Shown piece by piece: positions 1 through 10,483 of a stretch of 64,000 nt of DNA. The DNA lies in contig NZ_JBAHWA010000015.1 in the NCBI RefSeq assembly GCF_036697405.1, forward strand, positions 1 through 64,000, in the 5' to 3' direction. The notes beneath the pieces were generated by a model. The model was not told the DNA's origin. It searched no databases and saw only the letters and a program-made list of their open reading frames with translations. Source of the stretch: Lysobacter sp036697405. GTDB taxonomy: Bacteria; Pseudomonadota; Gammaproteobacteria; Xanthomonadales; Xanthomonadaceae. Made by a program: the position numbers and the translations under genes. The first letter of the stretch is position 1; every line of letters starts with the position of its first letter.

Positions 1-3000
1 CCGCGCGCGTTGAACTCCACCTTGCTCCAGCGGCCGGACGCGTCCTGCGACAACCAGGGCCGGCCAAGTTCGTCGTACTCGGTTTGCGCGACGTAGGTGG
101 CACCGTCGATCACGGTCTCCACCCGCTTGACGCGCCCCATGACGTCGTACTGATAGCTGCGACTGAAGTTCAGCTGCGGCCCGCCTCCGACCCCGCCCGC
201 CCACTGCGCGTAGGCGCCGGTGACGGTCTCGCTGGCCAGTTTGCCGGCGCCGTTGGCGGCGGTGTCGTAGTGGTAGGTGGACTGCGACTCGATGCTGCCG
301 TCGGCCAGGCGCACGGTCTTGCGCCAGACCCGGCCGCGGGCGTCGTAAAGGTTTTCGGTGCGATTGCCCGCGGCGTCCTGCTCGACGACCACCTCGCCGG
401 CGGCGTTGTACTGATAAGTGGTTTCGCCCGCATCGGGATCGGTCTGCCGCACCTTGCGGCCGAGTACGTCGTACTGGAAGTAGTTGACCACGGCGCCGCG
501 CCCGGCATCGCGATTGACGTTGCTGACCGTGCCATCCGCATTGTAGTAATTGCTCAGGCCGTGGTAGTTCGGGTCGGTGACCGTGGTCACCTCGCCCAGA
601 CCGTTGCGCGTGGTGGTTATCTGATTGCCGCGCGGATCGATCGCGACCGTCCAAGGGCCGGAGTAGTAGTTCTGCGCGGTCGCTCCGTCGGGCGCTGTCA
701 CAAAGCGCGGGCGGCCGATCAGGTCGTAGGTAGTGGTCGTCCAGTCGCGTCCGGCCGTACACGTGTCCGCGGACACCGTGGGACCGGCGCTGCCGACCGT
801 TCCCGACAGGAAGAACGGGTTGGAGGTACGCAGGGGCTTGCCCGCCGCCTCGTATTCGGTGCAGACCGCCGAGATGTCCTTGCCGGATACGCCGACGTTG
901 AAGGTTTCGCTGGCCTTCATCAGCGGGCGGCCGAGCATGTCGAAGTAGGTCCACGACGCCGGCGCTGCGGTCGCGGTGGTCTCCTGGCGGAAACGCGCGC
1001 CGGCCGGGCAACTCACCGCTCCCGCGCCGGTCCCGCACCAGCGGTAGCGCGTATAGCCATAGGCTCCGCCGCTGCCCGGCGCGGAGGTGGGCGAGGTCTG
1101 GTTCCAGGTCGCGTAGTCCCGGCCCAGGGCACCGCTTTCGGCCACCACGCGCACCCCGTTGCCGTCGATCGCCTCGGTCACGGCGCCGTAGCGGTTGCGC
1201 CCGAACACCGTCAGCGTGTCGCGCTCCACTTGCGTGGAGCCGTTGTAGAACGGCTCGGAAGTCTTGATCGGGAAGCGGCCGCGGCTGTCGTAGGTGACCT
1301 TGCTGTAACGCACGACCTCATTGGGATCGGTCGAGCGGAAGTTCGGCGAGGTATTGCAGATGGCCGAGGACACCCCCGCACAGGTCAGACTGTAGGTCTT
1401 GTTGCCATAATCGTCGTAGAAATACAGTTTGCGCAGGTCCTGGTCGGCAGTACCCGTGACCTGAGTGCGCTCCTCGGTCAACAGACCGGTGGCGGCGCCG
1501 CCCATCGCATAACCGAATGTGGTCACGCGCGCGACGTTAGGCTTACCCGCTCGACGATGCTCGACCCAACTCGTATTGAGGCGTCCGAGGCGCCAACGCG
1601 CAGGATCGTCGGAGTAGCTGTTGTTGGTGATGACCGTCGAGGTCGGCGCCGACTCGCTCTGGGTATAGGTATTCACCTCAGACCAGTTCACGTTGCCATG
1701 GCCGGTGTAATAGAACGCCGAAGTGGTGCGGCTGGTCACCATCGCGGTGAACGGGTCGCGTAGCTTTTCCTCGGTGCTTCCCGTAGCGACATGGAGGGGC
1801 GCCTGCACACCGGCCTGGAAACCCAAACCGGTGGCCCACCACACCTGGACCTTGTCCGAGAACCAGCTACCGCCCAAGGGCGGCAACGCCTGTCCGCGCG
1901 GCGCGAAACAGGCGTCGTTGACCGGCCCGGTCAAACATGCCGGCAAGGCATAGGCCTCATCGGCCACCACGGATTTCACGGTCCGCTGCGGCAAGCCGAT
2001 GTAGGGATAGTTCTGCTGATAGGTACTGCCGGTGACGACGTAACCGCTGCTGTGGTTGACGTCGATGGTTTCGATGCTGCCGAAGCCAAGGTAGCCGCGA
2101 CCGCCAGCCTGCATCAGGGCATTGGCGTAGCGGTAGTACAAGGTGGCCTTGGCTTCGGGCGCTCCGGACTTCGGTGCGCTGCTGGCCGCGCGCCAGACCA
2201 CATAGGCCGGGCCCAGCACGTCGCGCACCGGAGAGCCGCGCCCCCAGACTGCGGCATTGCGCGTACTGGATACAGCGGGACGATAGAGATCCTTGTTGAT
2301 CAACGGCGCATAACCGATGTCGGTTTCCGCGCCCAGACCGTTGGTGAAACGAGTGATCACGTCGCGCGGGATGAAGCGATTGCTGGGCCCCGGTCGCGAG
2401 AAATAAATCGGCGACGTCGAATCGTCCCAGCGCACGCGCATGTAGTCGACGTTGCCGTCGCCGTCGTAGTCGCCGAACAAGTAGCTGTGGCGCGGCAGGC
2501 ACATGGTGTCGCCGCAACCGGTCAGCACGTTGGGCAGCGCGATGGGCGAGGAGAAGGTACCTGCGGGATCGCCGTAGCGCACCACGAAACGCTGATAGTC
2601 GGTGCCGGGGTACAGCACGTCCGCGCGGCCGTCGCCGTTCACATCGGCGACCTGGACCTGTGCGGTGACGATGCCCAGGCCCAGATTGCCCCCAGGACCG
2701 AAGCCGACGCCGGTATTGATCGCGTAGGTGGGCACGCCGGTGGTCGTGCCGTGATAGATGTAATCGGTCAGGCCGTCGCCGTTGATGTCTGCGAAGCTCA
2801 TCACATCCGTGCCGCCGGAGAAGCGGCCTGTGCCATAGGCCCTGGCGGTGACCCCGGTAGCGGTGATCTGTTCGACGGTGAACGGCATTACCGGAACGCA
2901 CGCGACGGTCGTGCTGGGCGTCGCCTCGCTGTACGCGACCGCCTCGCTCTTGGGTTGCTGGGGCGGATCTCCCGGTCCTGGCCCCGGCCCGATCGGCCCG

Positions 3001-4898
3001 GGGCCGCCGCCGCTCGAACATGCTATTCCGACCTCGAGCAGCAGATCCGAGCGCGCATCGGCGTTGAAATCGTTGAGCTGCTGGTAGTTGTTCTTGCGGT
3101 ACAGGCCGTACACCGTCTGGGGATTGCCCTGCGCATCCACCACCGCGAGCAGGCGCTCGTTGCCCCAGCGATAGCCATAGCTGCCGCCGCGCTCCATCAC
3201 CCGCACGTACATGCTGCCCGAACGCGGATAGACCAAGTCGATCAAGCCGTCGCCGTTGACGTCGGCGTGCTGGGGCTCGGCCTTCTTCACCGAACCGGCA
3301 CCCGGGATCGGCTGGGCCAGCTCGGCCAACAGATTCACGCTGGTCTGAAACGGCTGGTTATAGTCGCCGTTGGAGCGATAGCCGACCCAGTTGGGCGTGC
3401 CGCTGAGGAACAGGTCGTCGCGCCCATCGTCGTCGTAGTCGAGCAGGAACCAGCTCGCGTCGCCCTCGTATTCCTCCCAGCTCAGCTCGTACGGACTGCA
3501 CAGGACCGGATTGCCGACGGTGAAATAGGGCTTGCCGCTTGGATCCTGACGACTGAAAGCCACATAGATGCTTTCGGTTCCGCAGGCTTCGCCGGTCTGG
3601 CCGTCCTTGATCCAAACCAGGTCCTGGCGGCCGTCGCCATCGATGTCGCCGAATTTCAGGCCTTCGAACTTGATCAGGCTGCCGTTGGGAATCGAACCGG
3701 AAGACTCCTGGGTTTCGAAGAAGCCGCGGCTGTCGGTGTAGCTTTGGCTCCAGTTGAAGCTGGTCGGCGCCGCACAGATCTGCTGGGCGCTGTCGTTGCA
3801 CTCGCGCAGTTGCGTCAGGGTTTGGGCGGAGCTGCCATAGGCATAGGTCAGCGCGTAATGACGCACCGTGGCGTAGCTGCCGTCGTAGTCGTCGTCCACC
3901 GTCGAGGTGATGCTGTCCAGACGGTGCGCCAGCTGGGTAAAGCCGCCGGCGATGTACGCCCGGTAGGCGGGTGCCGCGCTGTAGTTGAAGACGATCTCGG
4001 CGTAGGGCGTGGAGGCCGGCGCGGACTGGCCGGCCAACACGGTCTTGCCGGTGTAGCGCACCTTGTGGATCAGGTGTTCGCCGGCCACGCCGTCCAGGCC
4101 TTCGTGGTAGACGTAGTCGATGTAATTGCCGGTGGAGTCCTGGAAACGCGTTTGCGCCCAGGTCAGTGCCATCCCTTCCTTGCCGGGCGCGTTGCTGTTG
4201 ACGTAGCCGTCCGCGCGATTGGCGCTGGCGCTGTTGTCGCGATCGCCGTACCAGGAGGTCGAGCCGTCCTTGCGTTCGACGGTGAAGAAGGACGGGCCAT
4301 TGGCGCCGCCGTCGGCGTAGGCGCACACGCGCTGGAAGGACTCCAGCTCGGTGCGGTAGCCCGACGTGGTGAAGCCGGCGACGCTGGGGCAAGCGTCCGT
4401 GGTACCGGCATACGCGATCAGGCGCTGCCCATCGAGGCAGTACTTATCGGTGGCGGAAAAATTCACCGGCGGCGGGCTGCCGTCGATGGGCTGGCCGTTC
4501 TCGATGAAATCGCCCGCCTCGCGCGTGGCGCGGCAGCGCGAAATGGAGGACAGCCCGCCGATCGACCAGCCTTTGCCCAGGGCGCCGTTACCGGCCTGGC
4601 TGGAGTAATTGAGGCTCATTTTAGGAGCGACGCCGGCCGTGCCCGCGACGGAATACAAGGGCACGCTATAGGTGGCCGCGCCGCTTTCGTCGACCCGGAA
4701 CTCCGCGCCGATCGCCGATACCCGATCCGACTCCGGATCGCTTGCGAACAAGGCAGTGGGCGGCAAACTGCCTCCGGTGCCGGGTTCGGCGAAACTGCCC
4801 GAGATCAGGACCCCGGCTTGCAGCAGCAGCAAGCCGGCGACGGCGGACAACAGCAGGATCGGCCCCAACGGAGCGCGGGCAGCAGGTTCGTTCGACAT
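1..4898 (-). CDS. SpvB / FG-GAP / YD-repeat (RHS-like) giant secreted protein, 3' end beyond window
   Basis: About 1,632 codons are visible and the frame stays open off the left edge, so the C-terminus is missing. The ATG at 4898 follows a GAGGGG ribosome site and opens with a hydrophobic segment (residues 11-33) that can act as a signal peptide or anchor. Residues about 60-150 (SVPLYSVAGTAGVAPKMSLN, then GKGWSIGG) are typical of the SpvB/TcaC N-terminal domain of toxin-complex and RHS proteins. The middle has FG-GAP/VCBS motifs such as FGDYDGDGNVDYM near residue 820. From about residue 1,070 onward the sequence turns into YD repeats (for example TYVAQTEYDELGRP near position 80). Known relatives form hollow shells that enclose a variable C-terminal toxin, or serve as surface proteins. 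The toxin tip, if any, lies outside this window. Confidence 0.88.
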   Translation of the reverse strand, partial: MSNEPAARAPLGPILLLSAVAGLLLLQAGVLISGSFAEPGTGGSLPPTALFASDPESDRVSAIGAEFRVDESGAATYSVPLYSVAGTAGVAPKMSLNYSSQAGNGALGKGWSIGGLSSISRCRATREAGDFIENGQPIDGSPPPVNFSATDKYCLDGQRLIAYAGTTDACPSVAGFTTSGYRTELESFQRVCAYADGGANGPSFFTVERKDGSTSWYGDRDNSASANRADGYVNSNAPGKEGMALTWAQTRFQDSTGNYIDYVYHEGLDGVAGEHLIHKVRYTGKTVLAGQSAPASTPYAEIVFNYSAAPAYRAYIAGGFTQLAHRLDSITSTVDDDYDGSYATVRHYALTYAYGSSAQTLTQLRECNDSAQQICAAPTSFNWSQSYTDSRGFFETQESSGSIPNGSLIKFEGLKFGDIDGDGRQDLVWIKDGQTGEACGTESIYVAFSRQDPSGKPYFTVGNPVLCSPYELSWEEYEGDASWFLLDYDDDGRDDLFLSGTPNWVGYRSNGDYNQPFQTSVNLLAELAQPIPGAGSVKKAEPQHADVNGDGLIDLVYPRSGSMYVRVMERGGSYGYRWGNERLLAVVDAQGNPQTVYGLYRKNNYQQLNDFNADARSDLLLEVGIACSSGGGPGPIGPGPGPGDPPQQPKSEAVAYSEATPSTTVACVPVMPFTVEQITATGVTARAYGTGRFSGGTDVMSFADINGDGLTDYIYHGTTTGVPTYAINTGVGFGPGGNLGLGIVTAQVQVADVNGDGRADVLYPGTDYQRFVVRYGDPAGTFSSPIALPNVLTGCGDTMCLPRHSYLFGDYDGDGNVDYMRVRWDDSTSPIYFSRPGPSNRFIPRDVITRFTNGLGAETDIGYAPLINKDLYRPAVSSTRNAAVWGRGSPVRDVLGPAYVVWRAASSAPKSGAPEAKATLYYRYANALMQAGGRGYLGFGSIETIDVNHSSGYVVTGSTYQQNYPYIGLPQRTVKSVVADEAYALPACLTGPVNDACFAPRGQALPPLGGSWFSDKVQVWWATGLGFQAGVQAPLHVATGSTEEKLRDPFTAMVTSRTTSAFYYTGHGNVNWSEVNTYTQSESAPTSTVITNNSYSDDPARWRLGRLNTSWVEHRRAGKPNVARVTTFGYAMGGAATGLLTEERTQVTGTADQDLRKLYFYDDYGNKTYSLTCAGVSSAICNTSPNFRSTDPNEVVRYSKVTYDSRGRFPIKTSEPFYNGSTQVERDTLTVFGRNRYGAVTEAIDGNGVRVVAESGALGRDYATWNQTSPTSAPGSGGAYGYTRYRWCGTGAGAVSCPAGARFRQETTATAAPASWTYFDMLGRPLMKASETFNVGVSGKDISAVCTEYEAAGKPLRTSNPFFLSGTVGSAGPTVSADTCTAGRDWTTTTYDLIGRPRFVTAPDGATAQNYYSGPWTVAIDPRGNQITTTRNGLGEVTTVTDPNYHGLSNYYNADGTVSNVNRDAGRGAVVNYFQYDVLGRKVRQTDPDAGETTYQYNAAGEVVVEQDAAGNRTENLYDARGRVWRKTVRLADGSIESQSTYHYDTAANGAGKLASETVTGAYAQWAGGVGGGPQLNFSRSYQYDVMGRVKRVETVIDGATYVAQTEYDELGRPWLSQDASGRWSKVEFNAR

Positions 4899-5031
4899 GG
4901 AAAGCGGTCCCCTCACCGCAATACCGCCGGCCACTCGCGCGTAGCGCGACCCCTATGGACGACGTAAGTTGTTGATTATTTTGATAGCGGTCACAATCCG
5001 GCGCAAGACGGATCGAATGCGCCGAATTTGC

Positions 5032-5754
5032 TCATTCCGACCGGCGCCACGGCCCCACCCCACCGCGGAACGCCAGCAGGTAGACCGCCACCGCCCAGGC
5101 CGTGGCCACCGACCAGCCGGCCAGGATGTCGGAGGGGTAATGCACGCCCAGGTAGACCCGCGACAGGCCGACCACGAGCACGAAGGCGGCCATGACCGCC
5201 GCCACCGGCCAGCGCCAGCGCGTGCGCCAGGCCAGCAGGGTCAGCACGCAGGCCAAGGTCGCCGAGCCCATGGCGTGGCCGCTGGGGAAGCTGTAGTTGT
5301 GCTCGGGCGCGATCGATTCCCACAGCGAGGGCCGGTCGCGCGCGAAGGCCTGCTTGGCGGCGATGTTGAGCAGGGCCGAACCGCCCAGCGCGATCGCGGC
5401 GAAGGTGGCTTCGCGGAAGCGCCGCAGCAAGCTCAGCCCCAGCACCAGGACGATATCGAAGGGGACCACGCCGTAGAGGTAGCCGATCTTGCTGATCGCG
5501 ACGAAGAAGCGATCGAAGCCTTCGCCCGCCAGCGAGTGCGCGAACCGCAGGATCGGCTCGTCGAAGGGGATCGTTTCCTGCTCGTGGATCTCGTCGGCCA
5601 ATTCGGCGAAGGCCCACAGCGGCAGCAGCAGGCCGGCGAACACCAGCAGCAGGCGCAGGCCGTGCCGGCGCAGGAAGGCGGCGCCGAAGCGCGCCTCCTG
5701 CTTCAGCGCCGCGCCGTCGGCCAAGGGCTCAGGCGCCCGCTGCGCGAACGCCAT
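5032..5754 (-). CDS. PAP2-family membrane phosphatase
   Basis: 240-residue integral membrane protein of the type 2 phosphatidic acid phosphatase family. All three catalytic motifs are present in order: KQAFARDRP, PSGH (FPSGHAMG) and SRVYLGVHYPSD. The first His of the third pair and the Asp are conserved, so it should be active. About five to six hydrophobic segments surround the motifs, which would face the periplasm. Relatives dephosphorylate undecaprenyl pyrophosphate, phosphatidate or phosphatidylglycerol phosphate; the substrate cannot be read from sequence. Its ATG lies 26 nt inside the end of ispG, so the two are probably co-transcribed. Given that IspG feeds isoprenoid synthesis, an undecaprenyl-pyrophosphate role is an attractive but unproven reading. 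Confidence 0.9.
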   Translation of the reverse strand: MAFAQRAPEPLADGAALKQEARFGAAFLRRHGLRLLLVFAGLLLPLWAFAELADEIHEQETIPFDEPILRFAHSLAGEGFDRFFVAISKIGYLYGVVPFDIVLVLGLSLLRRFREATFAAIALGGSALLNIAAKQAFARDRPSLWESIAPEHNYSFPSGHAMGSATLACVLTLLAWRTRWRWPVAAVMAAFVLVVGLSRVYLGVHYPSDILAGWSVATAWAVAVYLLAFRGGVGPWRRSE

Positions 5755-7000
5755 AGTTGCGTTCGACGTAACGGTCGATGAGGTCGACGAATTCGTCGGC
5801 GATGCGTTCGCCGCGCAGGGTCACGGTCTTCTCGCCGTCCTCGAACACCGGCGCCGACGGCGCTTCGCCCGTGCCCGGCAGCGAGATGCCGATATTGGCG
5901 TGACGCGATTCGCCGGGGCCGTTGACCACGCAGCCCATCACCGCCAGGGTGAGGTTCTCGGCGCCGGGATGGCTGATCTTCCACTCCGGCATTTTCGCCC
6001 GCACGTGCTCCTGCACCTTCTGCGCCAGTTCCTGGAAGAAGGTGCTGGTGGTGCGGCCGCACCCCGGGCAGGCGGTGACCATCGGGGTGAACGCGCGCAG
6101 GCCCATGGTCTGCAGCAGTTCCTGCGCGACCACGACTTCGTTGCTGCGCGCCTGGCCCGGTTCGGGCGTGAGCGAAATGCGGATGGTGTCGCCGATGCCT
6201 TCCTGCAGCAGCACGCCGAGCGCGGCGCTGGAGGCGACGATGCCCTTGCTGCCGATACCGGCTTCGGTCAGGCCCAGGTGCAGGGCGTAGTCGCCGCGGT
6301 TGGCGAGCTCGCGGTAGACCGCGATCAGTTCCTGCACGCCGCTGACCTTGGCGCTGAGCACGATGCGGTCGGCCGGCAGGCCGATCTCGACCGCGCGCTG
6401 GGCCGAGTCCAGGGCCGAGCGGATCAGGGCCTCGCGCAGCACCCGGCCGGCGTCCCAGGGTTCGGCGCGGGCGTGGTTCTCGTCCATCAGGGTCGCGGCC
6501 AGGGCCTGGTCCAGCGAGCCCCAGTTGGCGCCGATCCGGACCGGCTTGCCGTACTTGATCGCGAACTCGATCAGGGTCGCGAACTGGCTGTCCTTCTTCT
6601 TGCCGAAGCCGACGTTGCCGGGATTGATGCGGTACTTGCCCAGCGCTTGCGCGCAGGCCGGCTCGGCGGTGAGCAGCTGATGGCCGTTGTAGTGGAAGTC
6701 GCCGATGATGGGCACCTCGATGCCCATCATCGCCAGCTTGTCGACGATGCGCGGCACCGCCGCGGCGGCCTCGACGGTGTTGACCGTGACCCGGACCAGC
6801 TCCGAACCCGCGCGCCACAGCTCGGCGACCTGCTTGGTGGTGGAGGCGACGTCGGCGGTGTCGGTGTTGGTCATCGACTGCACCACCACCGGCGCGCCGC
6901 CGCCGACCTCGACCGCGCCGATGCGCACGCTGCGGGTCAGGCGCCGCGGCAAGGGGCCGAAACCGGTATGGGCGCAGGGCAAGGGAGCGTCGGAATTCAT
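5729..7000 (-). CDS. ispG: 4-hydroxy-3-methylbut-2-enyl diphosphate synthase (flavodoxin), IspG
   Basis: 423 residues, the length of proteobacterial IspG (GcpE). It catalyses the penultimate step of the MEP isoprenoid pathway, turning methylerythritol cyclodiphosphate into HMBPP with a 4Fe-4S cluster. The cluster cysteines are visible in CPGCGRT and in GCVVNGPGE. The N-terminal TIM barrel has the family sequences PVVVQSMTNTDTADV and GDFHYNGH. I chose the ATG at 7000 (MNSDAPLP) because the upstream in-frame extension runs through an intergenic GAATCCC repeat and has no family similarity. It is divergent from xseA and overlaps the downstream PAP2 gene. Confidence 0.96.
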   Translation of the reverse strand: MNSDAPLPCAHTGFGPLPRRLTRSVRIGAVEVGGGAPVVVQSMTNTDTADVASTTKQVAELWRAGSELVRVTVNTVEAAAAVPRIVDKLAMMGIEVPIIGDFHYNGHQLLTAEPACAQALGKYRINPGNVGFGKKKDSQFATLIEFAIKYGKPVRIGANWGSLDQALAATLMDENHARAEPWDAGRVLREALIRSALDSAQRAVEIGLPADRIVLSAKVSGVQELIAVYRELANRGDYALHLGLTEAGIGSKGIVASSAALGVLLQEGIGDTIRISLTPEPGQARSNEVVVAQELLQTMGLRAFTPMVTACPGCGRTTSTFFQELAQKVQEHVRAKMPEWKISHPGAENLTLAVMGCVVNGPGESRHANIGISLPGTGEAPSAPVFEDGEKTVTLRGERIADEFVDLIDRYVERNYGVRAAGA

Positions 7001-7060
7001 GGCGCCATTGTAAGGCCGGGCGGGCGGATTCGCCCGTGCGACGCGAATCCCGGCTTTAAC

Positions 7061-7090
7061 GAATCCCGAATCCCGAATCCCCAATCCCGG
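7061..7090. repeat. GAATCCC heptanucleotide tandem repeat
   Basis: About four tandem copies of GAATCCC lie in the ispG-xseA divergent intergenic region. The same heptamer recurs near 46.6 kb and 55.3 kb, always between genes. Confidence 0.75.
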
Positions 7091-7133
7091 CCCTAAAAGC
7101 AGTACGGTATCCGGCCGTAATCCCCGCCCGAAC

Positions 7134-8489
7134 ATGAACGCCGTCGCGCCCGATCACGTCCTCTCGCCCAGCCAGCTCAACACCCTGGCGCGCAATCTGC
7201 TGGAAGACAGCTTCCCGCTGGTCTGGGTCGAGGGCGAGCTGGGCAACCTGTCGCGGCCATCCTCCGGGCACCTGTACCTGACCCTCAAGGACGCGCGCGC
7301 GCAGGTGCGCTGCGCGATGTTCAAGCCCAAGAGCAGCTGGCTGAAGTTCGTCCCGCGCGAGGGCCTGCGCGTGCTCGCGCGCGGCCGCCTGACCCTGTAC
7401 GAGGCGCGCGGCGACTACCAGCTGGTGCTGGACCACATGGAAGAGGCCGGCGAAGGCGCGCTGCGGCGCGCCTTCGAGGAACTCAAGGCGCGGCTGCAGG
7501 CCGAGGGCCTGTTCGACGCCGAGCGCAAACGTCCGCTGCCGCGCTTCCCGGCGCGCGTGGGCGTGATCACCTCGCCCAGCGGCGCGGCGGTGCGCGACGT
7601 GCTCAGCGTGCTGGCGCGGCGGTTTCCGCTGCTGGAGGCCGAGGTGCTGCCGGTGCCGGTGCAGGGAGAAGGCGCCGCCGCCCAGATCACCGCCATGCTC
7701 CAGCGCGCCGCCGCTTCGGGGCGCTACGACGTGCTGGTGCTGGCGCGCGGCGGCGGCTCGCTGGAAGACCTGTGGGCCTTCAACGACGAACGCCTGGCGC
7801 GCGCGATCGCCGCCTGCGAAGTGCCGGTGGTGTCGGCGATCGGCCACGAGACCGACTTCAGCCTGTCCGATTTCGCCGCCGATCTGCGCGCGCCGACGCC
7901 CTCGGTGGCGGCCGAACTGATCGCGCCGGACCGCGACGAGCTGCAGCGCCGCCTGCGCCAGCTCGACGCGCGCCTGCGCAATCTGCAACTGCAGCGGCTG
8001 CGCCAGGCCATGCAACGCGCCGACCGCGCCGCATTGCGGCTCAACGCGCTGCGACCGCAGGCGCGCCTGCAGGCCCTGCGCCTGCGCCAAACCGAGGCCC
8101 TGCGCCGCCTGCACGCGGCCTGGCAGCGCCGGCTCGAACGCGAACGCGCGCGCCTGCGCCACGCCGACGCGGTGCTGCGCGCGACCCATCCGCAACGCCG
8201 GATCGCGGCCCTGCGCGAACGCCTGGGCGCGCTCGCCCAGCGCCCGCGCGCCGCGGTGCTGCGCCGCCTCGCCCACCAGGCGGTGCACCTGCGCGGGCTG
8301 GCGCGTTCGCTGGAGGCGGTCAGCCCGCTGGCCACGGTCGCGCGCGGCTACGCGATCCTGCAGCGCGAAGACGGCCAGGTGGTGCGCAGCGTGCTGGATG
8401 CCGCGCCCGGCGACCGCCTGAGCGCGCGCGTCCAGGACGGACGGCTGCGGGTAAAGGTCGAGAGCGGGGACGACGACGCGGCCGCCTGA
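7134..8489 (+). CDS. xseA: Exodeoxyribonuclease VII large subunit
   Basis: 451 residues, matching the XseA family length. With XseB it degrades single-stranded DNA bidirectionally into oligonucleotides and acts in mismatch repair and damage tolerance. The N-terminal OB-fold shows VWVEGELGNLSRPSSGHLY and the catalytic domain shows VGVITSPSGAAVRDV, LARGGGSLEDLWAFNDE and the strictly conserved AIGHETDFSL. A long Arg/Leu-rich coiled region (about residues 265-390) precedes the short C-terminal domain (ATVARGYAIL). The small subunit xseB is not next to it. The gene is divergent from ispG across a 133-bp gap. Confidence 0.97.
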   Translation: MNAVAPDHVLSPSQLNTLARNLLEDSFPLVWVEGELGNLSRPSSGHLYLTLKDARAQVRCAMFKPKSSWLKFVPREGLRVLARGRLTLYEARGDYQLVLDHMEEAGEGALRRAFEELKARLQAEGLFDAERKRPLPRFPARVGVITSPSGAAVRDVLSVLARRFPLLEAEVLPVPVQGEGAAAQITAMLQRAAASGRYDVLVLARGGGSLEDLWAFNDERLARAIAACEVPVVSAIGHETDFSLSDFAADLRAPTPSVAAELIAPDRDELQRRLRQLDARLRNLQLQRLRQAMQRADRAALRLNALRPQARLQALRLRQTEALRRLHAAWQRRLERERARLRHADAVLRATHPQRRIAALRERLGALAQRPRAAVLRRLAHQAVHLRGLARSLEAVSPLATVARGYAILQREDGQVVRSVLDAAPGDRLSARVQDGRLRVKVESGDDDAAA

Positions 8490-8527
8490 GACGCTGCTCG
8501 ATACGAGTTGCGCCGCAAGCGGGATTC

Positions 8528-8634
8528 ATCGCGGCTCACGCCGCTCCCACAGCGGCGGCACCGGGAACCCGGGGCCTGCGCAGGCCCCGCCGCAGCGCCG
8601 CCGCTGCGCCTGTGGGAGCGGCGTAAGCCGCGAT
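8528..8634. repeat. Palindromic intergenic element with GTGGGAGCGGCG arms
   Basis: The arm at 8529-8551 and the arm at 8611-8633 (TGTGGGAGCGGCGTAAGCCG, then CGA) are inverted copies that match at 22 of 23 positions. Nested inside are a second dyad (AGCGGCGGC/GCCGCCGCT) and a GGCCTGCGCAGGCC palindrome. The arm sequence recurs near 62.85 and 63.0 kb. It resembles REP-type elements of Pseudomonas and xanthomonads. It fills most of the xseA-TPP enzyme gap. Confidence 0.8.
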
Positions 8635-8786
8635 AACGCCACCTCGCACTCGACGATGGCGTCAACGGCCGGCGCCCCCGCCCATGCGACGCACCGTTCC
8701 GCTCAAGGCGCCTCGCCATCGCCCACCGCTAACACGATCTGGGCGAGGATCGCAGGACTCGGGCGCAGCCCAACACGGAGTCCCGC

Positions 8787-10433
<1,647 letters not shown>

Positions 10434-10483
10434 GCGCCGCGTTCGCCGCCACGCCCCTCTTTCGCTCGCAATCGGAATCCGCC

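Noticed and set aside
84..4967. Very long open frames on the plus strand opposite the SpvB/YD-repeat gene
   Set aside because: They are antisense to a clearly recognisable protein, have Arg/Gly/Val-rich composition typical of GC-rich shadow frames, and show no domain.
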